Assembly: GCA_028819845.1 (NCBI GenBank)
Contig: JAPPKS010000013.1
Span: forward strand, 33,306-97,305
DNA from: Candidatus Poribacteria bacterium
Lineage (GTDB): Bacteria; Poribacteria; WGA-4E; PCPOR2b
Length of the DNA: 64,000 nt
Direction of reading: 5' to 3'
Under the pieces are notes generated by a model that was not told where the DNA came from, did no database searches, and worked only from the letters and a program-made list of their open reading frames with translations. Both the position numbers and the translations under genes were made by a program. Shown piece after piece: positions 19,614-28,068 of this stretch (within the stretch, counting starts at the first letter, position 1; every line of letters begins with the position of its first letter).

Positions 19614-22091
19614 ATGAAACTCAGACTTTTTGTTGCGCTTTCAATGTTAGTATTGTTCGCGTTTTCTCTTAAGGCGGAGGAGGCGACAACCTCAATCGAG
19701 CTAGAAGAAATTATCACCGTTGGTACGCGTGTGCCGGAGCGGAGTAGGCTCGATTCGCCGGTACCGGTTGATGTTATTAACGAAGAGGCAATCCGGAAGA
19801 CAGGACATACCGAAGTAGGTCGTGTATTACAGACCTTGGCACCGTCTTTCAACTTTTCGAGTTCATCAATTAGCGACGGTACGGATGCACTACGGCCCGC
19901 AACACTCAGAGGATTGGGGCCCGATCAGGTACTTGTATTAGTGAACGGCAAACGGCGGCACGGTAGTGCATTAATTCACGTAAATACTTCAGTCGGGCGT
20001 GGTACGGCGGGCGTGGATATGAATGCGATTCCCGCAAGTGCCATTAAACGAATCGAGATTTTGCGCGATGGTGCGTCGGCGCAGTACGGTTCAGATGCGC
20101 TCGCTGGAGTCATCAACATAGTGCTAAAAGATGATTACGAGGGAGGATTAGGATACTCTTACGGCTCTACTTACGCCGGGGACGGTGAAACGTTCGCACT
20201 GAACGCCCATAAAGGGTTTAAATTTGGAAGTGACGGTACTATTCACGGTGCAATTGAATACCGAGACAGACAACCAACTAACCGCGCTGGCTTGTCGGGC
20301 GTGATTCAGTATCCCGGCAGCGAAGTTAAAGAGGGTAGTCCTGTCCAACTGGTAAATGACGCTGGCAACAAAGAACATAGCTTTGACCGCCAAAATTTCC
20401 GTATCGGCGATGCGGAGTCTCGGCAAGGTACTTTAGTTTTGAACCTGGACAAGCCGATTGACAGCATTTGGCAAGGCGCCGCCTTCTACAGTTTCCTTGA
20501 TTATTCCAATCGACAGAACACCAGCGCAGGATTCTACCGAAGAGCCAATCAACTTGACCGTAACCCGGAAGGATCGGACTATCCCGATGGATTCCTTCCG
20601 TTAATCAACACAAGTGTACTTGATTACTCTATTGGGGTGGGAATCAAGCAGAAGTTCAACAGTGGCATGCGGATGGATGCGAGCGTCGTCACGGGCGGCA
20701 ATAGCTTTGCGTTCAACATCAGCAATTCACACAACGCCTCGCTTGTCGCTGCCGATGGCTCAAGCCCATCATCCGCTGACGCAGGCGACCTGCGGTTGTT
20801 CCTCAACACGGTGGACCTCGATTTTTCACTTCCGACGGACTGGGGAAACGTTGCAGTCGGAGGCGGATTTAGGAACGACATCTACCAAATCACAGCAGGT
20901 GAGGAAGTTTCGTACAGAGATTATGATGGTCCCGGCGGCGCTTCAGGCGGAATCCAGGTTTTCCCTGGCTTCCAGCCCTCAAATGAAGTGAACGAACTGC
21001 GTACGGCTTTCGCATTCTACACGGATGTAGAGCTAAATCCCATTGAGTCGGTGTTCATCAATCCTGCTGGGCGGGTTGAGAACTATAGTGACTTTGGATC
21101 AACCGTGAACGGCAAGCTGGCGCTGCGCTATGAACCGATTGAAGAGCTAGCACTGCGTGGTTCAGCAAGTACGGGATTTCGCGCGCCCTCTATGCAGCAA
21201 CTGTATTTCAACAACGTAAGCACGCAATTCAATACGGTTGACGGCCAGTCGGTCGCCCAAGAAATTGGCACATTCCGAAACGATAGCGGTATCGCAAAAG
21301 CTGTCGGTATTCCAGAGTTGACGGAAGAGACCGCGGTGAATGTCAGCAGCGGATTTATCCTCCGTCCGCTTCCGCGCTTGACGCTCACGGCAGATGTCTA
21401 CCGGGCAACCATTAGCGACCGCATAATCATTAGTGGACGCTTGGCGAGCGGCAATGAAGGGATTCCGTCAGAGATAAGAAAGAGTCTCGCCGATTCAGGC
21501 GTTGCAGGCGCGCAATTTTTCATGAACGCAGCCGATACTCAAACACAAGGCGTAGACGTTGTGGCGTCCTATACGTACCCGGTGTTCGAGCAAGGAAGAC
21601 TCTTACTTAGCTTCGCCGCAAACTATACGGAAACCGAGATTACCGACGTAAATCTCCCCGCGAATCTCCCTGAATCCCTCTTCACTGAGCAAGACCGCTC
21701 AATCATTGAGACGTGGCAACCGAAAGACAGGGTTTCTATGTCAACCCGATATACGAACGGTTCACTAGGGGTGGACTATGCAGTCCATCGGTATGGTGAA
21801 TACACCGTGATTGATGGCGGTGAAAGCCAAACTTTTACACCGAAGTATCTTACCGACATTCAAATTAGTTACGGGGTGGGCGAGTACGGCCGAATCAAAA
21901 TCGGTGCGAATAACTTGTTCAACGTCACGCCGGATGAAAACCATATTGGGCAATCGCGGGGCGGGAAAATCGTGGATCCGTGGGGTAACGTGATTGTCGA
22001 TTCGCCGGGCGTTTTTACCTATTCGCGGCGTTCTGCACCGTTTGGTTTCAATGGCGGGTTGTATTATATCGGCTGGGAGAATACGTTTTAA
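19614..22091 (+). CDS. TonB-dependent outer-membrane receptor
   Basis: Energy-coupled outer-membrane transporter, 825 residues. A signal peptide (residues 1-21, MKLRLFVALSMLVLFAF) is followed by a TonB-box-like EEIITVGTR. The plug domain reads PVPVDVINEEAIRKTGHTEV, ATLRGLGPDQVLVLVNGKRRHG, and AIKRIEILRDGASAQYGSDALAGVINIVLK. The 22-strand barrel ends in an aromatic C-terminus (YYIGWENTF), as expected for assembly by BAM. AGGAGG precedes ATG 19614. The ligand is unknown: siderophores, cobalamin, glycans and other compounds are all possible, and no transport genes adjoin it. Confidence 0.95.
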   Translation: MKLRLFVALSMLVLFAFSLKAEEATTSIELEEIITVGTRVPERSRLDSPVPVDVINEEAIRKTGHTEVGRVLQTLAPSFNFSSSSISDGTDALRPATLRGLGPDQVLVLVNGKRRHGSALIHVNTSVGRGTAGVDMNAIPASAIKRIEILRDGASAQYGSDALAGVINIVLKDDYEGGLGYSYGSTYAGDGETFALNAHKGFKFGSDGTIHGAIEYRDRQPTNRAGLSGVIQYPGSEVKEGSPVQLVNDAGNKEHSFDRQNFRIGDAESRQGTLVLNLDKPIDSIWQGAAFYSFLDYSNRQNTSAGFYRRANQLDRNPEGSDYPDGFLPLINTSVLDYSIGVGIKQKFNSGMRMDASVVTGGNSFAFNISNSHNASLVAADGSSPSSADAGDLRLFLNTVDLDFSLPTDWGNVAVGGGFRNDIYQITAGEEVSYRDYDGPGGASGGIQVFPGFQPSNEVNELRTAFAFYTDVELNPIESVFINPAGRVENYSDFGSTVNGKLALRYEPIEELALRGSASTGFRAPSMQQLYFNNVSTQFNTVDGQSVAQEIGTFRNDSGIAKAVGIPELTEETAVNVSSGFILRPLPRLTLTADVYRATISDRIIISGRLASGNEGIPSEIRKSLADSGVAGAQFFMNAADTQTQGVDVVASYTYPVFEQGRLLLSFAANYTETEITDVNLPANLPESLFTEQDRSIIETWQPKDRVSMSTRYTNGSLGVDYAVHRYGEYTVIDGGESQTFTPKYLTDIQISYGVGEYGRIKIGANNLFNVTPDENHIGQSRGGKIVDPWGNVIVDSPGVFTYSRRSAPFGFNGGLYYIGWENTF

Positions 22092-22257
22092 TGGGTTATA
22101 GCACAAAAATGGGAATTTGGCTTAGGTGGAGAAACCCAGCCTCAGCCAGTTAATAAATGGAACGGAATCATCCGGCAAGTTCTGCCGATAGGTTCACCAA
22201 AAAAGCTACGGTCGGGAGAATGCCGTTGTAAGAAAATTTCTATATTTGAGTCAGTGA

Positions 22258-22545
22258 GTGAACATTCGCATTGACATCGATCCGGCAAACGGCTTGCCTC
22301 AAAATTACCACCATGATGTTGATGTAAAGGAAAATGAGGAGGTGTTACGGAATCCGGGGGAGCATCGAGACGGGTGTGAAGAATCACGCGTTGCTATCGG
22401 TCAGACGCAAGCAGGACGCTAATTACGAGTCTTTTACGTTCCAGATCCGCAACCTGATAGCGTGTTTGTAGTTACGGCATACGCATTGAAGGGCAAACCC
22501 TTAACGGCATATCAAAGAAGCCAACGAGGGAGAGGACGACGATAA
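22258..22545 (+). pseudogene. Decayed toxin-like gene of a small toxin-antitoxin pair
   Basis: Reading from GTG 22258, the frame gives VNIRIDIDPANGLPQ..., then EESRVAIGQTQAGR. An in-frame TAA follows at 22420-22422, and the frame continues LRVFYVPDPQPDSVFVVTAY...GKPLTAYQRS to TAA 22543-22545. The segment after the stop is clearly coding in style and matches what I recall of DUF4258-like small toxins, in which this position is GRYLRV. A TAT-to-TAA change would explain the stop. If so, the toxin is dead. The downstream antitoxin-like frame overlaps its last codon. Confidence 0.6.
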
Positions 22546-22760
22546 ATCAGAACAAATTTCCCCTCAACTGGAATGAAAAACGGGTTCAGAAGGTCGTCAC
22601 CCATTACGAAAAACAGGCGGCAGATGAAGCCACGGCCGAAGATGAAGTTGCATTTGCGGATTCATCTCAAACAGTTATACAAATTCCTCAAGAATTAATT
22701 CCAATTGTTAGCGAACTAATTGCCAAGCATTCAGGTAATAAAACCGTACAACCTAGTTAA
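22542..22760 (+). CDS. Small antitoxin-like protein with ATA in the start position
   Basis: The frame reads (ATA)NQNKFPLNWNEKRVQKVV, then an acidic stretch EKQAADEATAEDEVAFAD, then IQIPQELIPIVSELIAKHSG, and ends at TAA 22760 (72 residues). GAGAGG lies six bases before the ATA at 22542, which overlaps the toxin stop codon as in coupled toxin-antitoxin genes. No ATG, GTG or TTG is available, so either ATA replaced an ancestral ATG or translation is very weak. The sequence resembles small antitoxins that I recall beside DUF4258-like toxins; this assignment is moderate. With the toxin broken, loss of the antitoxin would be tolerated. Confidence 0.5.
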   Translation: MNQNKFPLNWNEKRVQKVVTHYEKQAADEATAEDEVAFADSSQTVIQIPQELIPIVSELIAKHSGNKTVQPS

Positions 22761-23001
22761 CGAAGCGTGGCGGCTTTCTAAGTCTCAAGCTGTTGGAACG
22801 CTTGCTAAATGTAGGCACTAGCCGATTCACCAGGAGGAACCTTGAAAAAATAGGAGGTTGTCTACACTAGCGAATGTCCAAAATTTACCGACCGATAAGC
22901 CTATTCCGGCTATCAATCGCCGGTTAGCTTAGGTAAGCGTAGTTTGTTGCAAGTGTTGATTCTGGTTGTTGGGTGCAAGTAGGAGCATCACTAAAGGGGC
23001 A

Positions 23002-23706
23002 ATGGATCTTCAGGAAGCCAAAATTCAATTAGACGATGAAGGTTTTTGCGTATTGGAAGACCAGATCGATGCGCACGAAGCCGATTACCTTAACATGCGA
23101 GCGTGCGACCTGATGGAGTCTACTCTAGGGCAGGGAACGTATCTTAGCTTGGAGGGTTCATTGGACCTCATTCCTGAACTCGCGCCGCTATGCATCCATC
23201 CCTCTATTCTTGAATTGGCAGAAACGGCGCTGGGGGAAAATTTTATCCTTGCAAACAATGTCGCTATGAAGTTGTGTAAACCCGGGGCGGGATTGGGAGG
23301 ATTACACGTGGATTGGCCGTTACCGAGTATCCCGAAGCCTTGGCCTATTTCGCCCACAGGATTGGCGGTGTTCTGGATGCTCACGGACTTTACAGCGAAG
23401 AACGGTGCGACCGCGGTGATTCCGTTTAGCCATCATACCCGGCGAGATCCTACTTCCAACCGTACATATCAACATGAAGTTCCGGTCGTCGGGAAAAAGG
23501 GGTCGGTGTTAGTTTTTGTCAACGGAATTTGGCATCGCAGCGGCGCAAACACTACGCAGAATGAAAATCGAATGGCAGCCAGCGTCTTTTACGTGCCTTC
23601 TTTCATTTACCGGCCCAGAGATGGCTGGCCGATTATGAAGCGGCATATTTACGATAAATTCCCGCGGCGATTGCAAGAACTATTGGCGCGATCGGTTGAA
23701 GAATAA
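23002..23706 (+). CDS. Phytanoyl-CoA dioxygenase (PhyH) family protein, copy 1
   Basis: Predicted Fe(II)/2-oxoglutarate oxygenase of the PhyH family. It has 234 residues from ATG 23002 (MDLQEAKIQLDDEGFCVLED) with AAAGGGG upstream. The iron-binding facial triad is complete: His102 and Asp104 in GGLHVDWP, and His178 in GIWHRSGANT. A basic residue for 2-oxoglutarate follows (Arg190 in NENRMA). It should therefore be an active hydroxylase, but the substrate is unknown. The stop lies 43 bases before the second copy, so the pair forms a tandem duplication on one transcript. Confidence 0.9.
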   Translation: MDLQEAKIQLDDEGFCVLEDQIDAHEADYLNMRACDLMESTLGQGTYLSLEGSLDLIPELAPLCIHPSILELAETALGENFILANNVAMKLCKPGAGLGGLHVDWPLPSIPKPWPISPTGLAVFWMLTDFTAKNGATAVIPFSHHTRRDPTSNRTYQHEVPVVGKKGSVLVFVNGIWHRSGANTTQNENRMAASVFYVPSFIYRPRDGWPIMKRHIYDKFPRRLQELLARSVEE

Positions 23707-23749
23707 ACGGCGTTTGGAAGATTTTGAATTACGCGGAGAGCAGAAGAGG

Positions 23750-24463
23750 ATGGAGCTGAAAGAAGCCAAGAGGCAGTTGGACGAGCAAGGCTATTGCATA
23801 TTGGAACATCAACTAGATCCGGATGAAGCAGGCCATCTTGATGCACAAGCGCGCTCCTTCATGGAGCATCAGAACGAGCATATCTGGAGTACGAATGGAT
23901 ATCTCAGTCTGGAAGGGGCATTAAATCCCATTCCGGAGTTGGCTCCGCTGTGCACTCACCCCACGATTCTTGAATTGGTGGAGATGGTACTCGGCGATAA
24001 TTTTATCCTTGCGAACAACGTAGCGATGAAGTGGTGTAAACCCGGTGCAAAAGCGGGGGGACTCCATTCTGCTTGGGCGGCAAGGGAGAGATCTCATACG
24101 TTTGTGGATTATTCGATAGATCTCCAAGTCTTCTGGATGCTTACTGATTTTACGGCAGAAAATGGAGCTACAATGGTTGTGCCTTTTAGCCACCATTCGC
24201 GCCGTTCCCCGTCACAAGAACGCTATCCGCAGGAAATTCCCGTGGTTGGGAAAAAAGGCTCGGTGTTAGCGTTTTACGACACACTCTGGCATCGCAGCGG
24301 CGCCAACACCAGTAACGACCAGCATCGCATGGCTGCCAACATGCTTTATCTCCCTTCGTACATTTATATCCACACGGGACAGTGGCCGCCGATGAAACGT
24401 GAGCTCTACAATCAATTTTCGACCCGCTTGCAGGAGCTACTATCACGGTCGGTTGAAGCATGA
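23750..24463 (+). CDS. PhyH family protein, copy 2, with His-X-Ala in place of His-X-Asp
   Basis: Tandem paralogue of the preceding gene, 237 residues from ATG 23750 with AGAGG just upstream. It aligns along its full length with copy 1 (IPELAPLC, NFILANNVAMK, VFWMLTDFTA-NGAT, PFSHH-RR, HRSGANT). The distal His181 and Arg193 are kept. The proximal motif, however, reads GGLHSAWAA (His106-Ser-Ala108), so the iron-ligand aspartate is replaced by alanine. In this superfamily that change is known from halogenases of the SyrB2 type, where chloride fills the site. The alternative is loss of catalysis. The region after it also differs from copy 1 (AARERSHTFVDYSIDLQ). Confidence 0.88.
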   Translation: MELKEAKRQLDEQGYCILEHQLDPDEAGHLDAQARSFMEHQNEHIWSTNGYLSLEGALNPIPELAPLCTHPTILELVEMVLGDNFILANNVAMKWCKPGAKAGGLHSAWAARERSHTFVDYSIDLQVFWMLTDFTAENGATMVVPFSHHSRRSPSQERYPQEIPVVGKKGSVLAFYDTLWHRSGANTSNDQHRMAANMLYLPSYIYIHTGQWPPMKRELYNQFSTRLQELLSRSVEA

Positions 24464-24710
24464 TGGCGGCGGTTTAGTCATCAGTTCCCCAAGATTTGAT
24501 GATGTGTTACACCTTTTCCTTCGACCCGCGCACGCACCTAAACCCGTACAGACTATTCCTGCCCCCCAGTTCTTTGTTGATTGAATGAAATCTCATGCCA
24601 TTGACGTAAGAGTTTACTTTGCCATTTGCAGTGCGTTATGCCGCCGGTTTGGCTAACAAGACATTCAAAAACCTGCCCCAATAACAGATACCTGAAGGTT
24701 GGAGGAAATT

Positions 24711-26519
24711 GTGAAAACTGAAGAGACTGGCGGGTTACCGTCGTGGGATCTTTCGGACCTTTATTCAGGCATAGAAGCCCCGGAGCTAGAAAAAGATTTG
24801 ACGTCGATGACCGCTCAAGCGGCGGCGTTTGAACAAGAATACAAAGGGCGTATTGCCCGATCTCATGTAACCGCTGATTTACTCCAATCGGCGTTGGCAG
24901 CCTATGAAAAAATACTGCAGGCACAGTACAAGCCAGGGGCATTTGCTAACCTGCTGTTTTCGACAGATACTGCAGATAGCCGCCGCGGTGCACTACTACA
25001 ACGAACACGGGAGGTTGGTTCAGTTGCGGCAAAGCATTTAATTTTCTTCGAACTCGAAATTGGAAACATCCCGCAGGACACTTTCGATTGTTTAATCAGT
25101 CAACCGCAACTCGAACCATACCGTCATTATCTTCAACACCAACGTGAGCTTGCAAAACACAACTTAAGCGAGGCGGAGGAAGGGATTTTAGAGGAAACCG
25201 CCAATACACGCGGCCGTGCATTTGAACGGTTATTCACCGAGATAACATCACGTCAAATTTTCCGACTTGGTGAAGAGGAACTGACCCAAAGCGAGCTGCT
25301 TGCACGCTTCCACGACCCCGACCGTGAAACGCGTAAGGCGGCCTCGACCGCCTTAACGCATAAGCTCAAAGAGGGCGCCCACATACTGACATTTATCTTT
25401 AATACGCTGCTTCACGAAAAACAGGTAATAGACCGTTTGCGCGGCTTTTCGACAGCAGAAGCAGCACGTCACCTCGACAATGAGGTAGACGAGGCAGTTG
25501 TCAATATGGTTGTGGACGTGTGTGTGGACAATTATGGAACCGTCGCCGACTATTATCGCCTCAAGCGCGAGTTGCTAGGGCTGGATGCGTTGACCCACTA
25601 CGATCGATATGCCCCTATAACCAGTAAACGCACTAAGTTCTCATTCGAGGAAGCCAAAGACATCGTGCTCGACGCTTTTGGACGTTTCTCACCGAAACTC
25701 ACCGCGATTACCGAACCGTTTTTCAGCAGACGTTGGATTGATGCCGCGCTGCGAACAGGTAAACAGGGCGGCGCATATTGTGCCGCTATCACTCCCGATT
25801 TACATCCTTATATCCTCATGAACTACACTGGCGAGCCGCGTGACGTGATGACGTTAGCGCACGAATTGGGGCACGGTGTTCATGATGTCCTTGCCAGCGA
25901 ACAGAGCTTGCTTAACTACTACCCTGTCCTACCGCTGGCGGAGACAGCGAGTACCTTCGGTGAAATGCTGGTGTTCGACGCGCTTCAAGCTAAACTGTCT
26001 TCGCCACAAGAGCGGCTGGCTCTATTGTGCGGGAAGGTTGAAGACACTTTTGCGACCGTGTTTCGTCAAATTGCTATGTATCGCTTCGAGCGAGAAGTGC
26101 ATCGTCTGCGGCGTGAACAGGGTGAGCAGCCTACCGAAGCCTACTGTGAACTCTGGCAGCAGACGATGCAGGAAATGTTCGGCGACTCACTGACGTTGGG
26201 CGAAGAACACCAGTGGTGGTGGCTTTACATCCCGCACATTAACCAAAGTCCGTTTTACGTCTATGCCTATGCATTCGGCGAGTTGCTGGTGCTGTCACTT
26301 TATGCGAAGTATCATCACGAGGGCGGAGCGTTTGTGCCCGCCTACTTTGAATTGTTGCGCGCTGGTGGTTCTGCGCCGCCTGCAAAATTAATCGCTGACA
26401 TGGGAATTGACATCACATCTTCTGACTTTTGGCAAGGCGGATGCAATTTGATTCTCGAAAAAGTCAAACAGGCGAAGGAACTGGCAAAGACTATTAGCGT
26501 GGATAATGGCAGGTATTGA
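24711..26519 (+). CDS. pepF: Oligoendopeptidase F (M3 family)
   Basis: Cytoplasmic zinc metallopeptidase that degrades short peptides. It has 602 residues from GTG 24711, chosen because GGAGG at 24701-24705 is correctly spaced; the in-frame TTG at 24699 is upstream of that site. The catalytic motif is AHELGHGVHD (His384, Glu385, His388), and the third ligand lies in ETASTFGEML. The N-terminal helical domain (SWDLSDLYSGIEAPELEKDL) and C-terminal HQWWWLYIPHINQSPFYVYAYAFG are typical. It is followed closely by a membrane protein gene with no known functional link. Confidence 0.94.
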   Translation: MKTEETGGLPSWDLSDLYSGIEAPELEKDLTSMTAQAAAFEQEYKGRIARSHVTADLLQSALAAYEKILQAQYKPGAFANLLFSTDTADSRRGALLQRTREVGSVAAKHLIFFELEIGNIPQDTFDCLISQPQLEPYRHYLQHQRELAKHNLSEAEEGILEETANTRGRAFERLFTEITSRQIFRLGEEELTQSELLARFHDPDRETRKAASTALTHKLKEGAHILTFIFNTLLHEKQVIDRLRGFSTAEAARHLDNEVDEAVVNMVVDVCVDNYGTVADYYRLKRELLGLDALTHYDRYAPITSKRTKFSFEEAKDIVLDAFGRFSPKLTAITEPFFSRRWIDAALRTGKQGGAYCAAITPDLHPYILMNYTGEPRDVMTLAHELGHGVHDVLASEQSLLNYYPVLPLAETASTFGEMLVFDALQAKLSSPQERLALLCGKVEDTFATVFRQIAMYRFEREVHRLRREQGEQPTEAYCELWQQTMQEMFGDSLTLGEEHQWWWLYIPHINQSPFYVYAYAFGELLVLSLYAKYHHEGGAFVPAYFELLRAGGSAPPAKLIADMGIDITSSDFWQGGCNLILEKVKQAKELAKTISVDNGRY

Positions 26520-26566
26520 GGCGAGAATCAGTGATTCGCCTCTTTCCAAAAGACGATTGTAGAAAG

Positions 26567-28003
26567 ATGAAATTAAACAATCAACGGAATCGGTTTATAA
26601 ACTACCTCGAATCAATCCCAATCCAATGTCTCGGCGCAGCTATCTTCTTTTGGATTTACCACAAGTTCCTAGTCTATCTGATGATGGATGGGCTCAATCT
26701 TGGCGCGGTAAAATTCGACAGCCATGTTGCACCGCTCTATGCGGAACCACAACCCAACCTGAGTTTGTGGGTATTTCCGGCGTTAATTATCCTCGCGGGG
26801 TTCGTTCTAATTTGCCGAAAAATACTACTCCGTCAAGCTACTTCGCGCGCTCGGTTTTTTGCAATTTCAATCTTGAGTTTTCTAGTCATCGGCATCAGCG
26901 TTGCGATGATTGACGGTTATCAAGAGGTGGATGGGCAGCACATACCCGCCTTCCTCGAACCATACACACGGACTAGCTTGGAATACTATGGGGATGTACC
27001 GAAAGTTGACGCGGTGGGCGTCGAATCCTTTCTGCGAGACTATGCGAAACCGGAACTGTTCCAAACTTTATCGCTACATTCCCAAACTCATCCACCGGGC
27101 GGCATTCTGTTTCTATGGATGGCCAGTAAATGCTTTGGTTATAGTCTACTGTCCGCCGCCCTTGCGACCATCTGCTTTACGAGTATAACCGTAATTCCAA
27201 TCTATTGGCTCGCGAAGGACTTATACGGTGAAGTGGTTGGACGGTACGCCACGGTACTATTCTTGATTATGCCCAACTTTGTCATGTTCACGACAACATC
27301 CATGGATGGGCCGTTCAGTGTATTTCCCATGGTTAGCGTCTATCTATTTTACAAAGCCACGTCCACCAGATCAACGCTTTACGCTGCCCTAACAGGAATT
27401 TCACTCGGATTTGGGATGTTTATGACCTTTTCAACTGTTTTCATTGGACTGTTTTTTGGTGTTGTGACACTGCTTACACTAATGATGGATCGCAAACGGT
27501 TCAAAGGTGTGTTGACAGCATTGTTCATTGCCGGCGCGGCATTCACCGGATTCTATCTTCTAATGTTTGCGCTCACTAGGTTCAACCTACTTGACGTGTT
27601 AATGGCTGCGATTGAAAAGGACGAGAATTTAATGGGGACAGGGTACGAATCAATTTCGCGGTACTTTCACGTAAGCATTGCGAACCTGTTTGCCTTTTTA
27701 ATCGGCATCGGAATACCCATAACGATAGTATGGTCGAATCAGACTCCACGGATGTTTCGGCGAAGAGACATCTATGCGATTGGCTATTTTATCTCGTTGC
27801 TCGTAATTGCTTTTTCAACGCTGTACACAATGGAGGTGGAACGCATCTGGCTATTCATGGCACCGTTTGTCGTGATTCCAGTTGCAAAGTACCTTCGAGA
27901 TCTCTGCGACGATCAACGGAGCACATCTCCATTCTATTGGGTTGCGGGGTTGTTGTGCCTTCAATTGACTCTGTTTGAGGCTACACTGTATACGTATTGG
28001 TAG
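26567..28003 (+). CDS. GT39/PMT-like membrane glycosyltransferase family protein
   Basis: A polytopic inner-membrane protein of about 478 residues with roughly ten hydrophobic segments. The layout matches the dolichyl/polyprenyl-phosphate-dependent mannosyltransferase and ArnT superfamily. Conserved-looking parts are a first large periplasmic loop with an acidic site, SQTHPPGGILFLWMASKCFGYS, IYWLAKDLYGEVVGRYA and LIMPNFVMFTTTSMDGPF. The predicted role is transfer of a sugar from a lipid carrier to an acceptor at the periplasmic face. ATG 26567 was chosen; TTG 26516 would overlap the pepF stop and is possible. The acceptor is unknown. Confidence 0.75.
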   Translation: MKLNNQRNRFINYLESIPIQCLGAAIFFWIYHKFLVYLMMDGLNLGAVKFDSHVAPLYAEPQPNLSLWVFPALIILAGFVLICRKILLRQATSRARFFAISILSFLVIGISVAMIDGYQEVDGQHIPAFLEPYTRTSLEYYGDVPKVDAVGVESFLRDYAKPELFQTLSLHSQTHPPGGILFLWMASKCFGYSLLSAALATICFTSITVIPIYWLAKDLYGEVVGRYATVLFLIMPNFVMFTTTSMDGPFSVFPMVSVYLFYKATSTRSTLYAALTGISLGFGMFMTFSTVFIGLFFGVVTLLTLMMDRKRFKGVLTALFIAGAAFTGFYLLMFALTRFNLLDVLMAAIEKDENLMGTGYESISRYFHVSIANLFAFLIGIGIPITIVWSNQTPRMFRRRDIYAIGYFISLLVIAFSTLYTMEVERIWLFMAPFVVIPVAKYLRDLCDDQRSTSPFYWVAGLLCLQLTLFEATLYTYW

Positions 28004-28068
28004 GACGAATTTGGAGGGACTCTCCGATGCAATCGACAATATTTGCGACCAGCTTATTGCCTAATACA

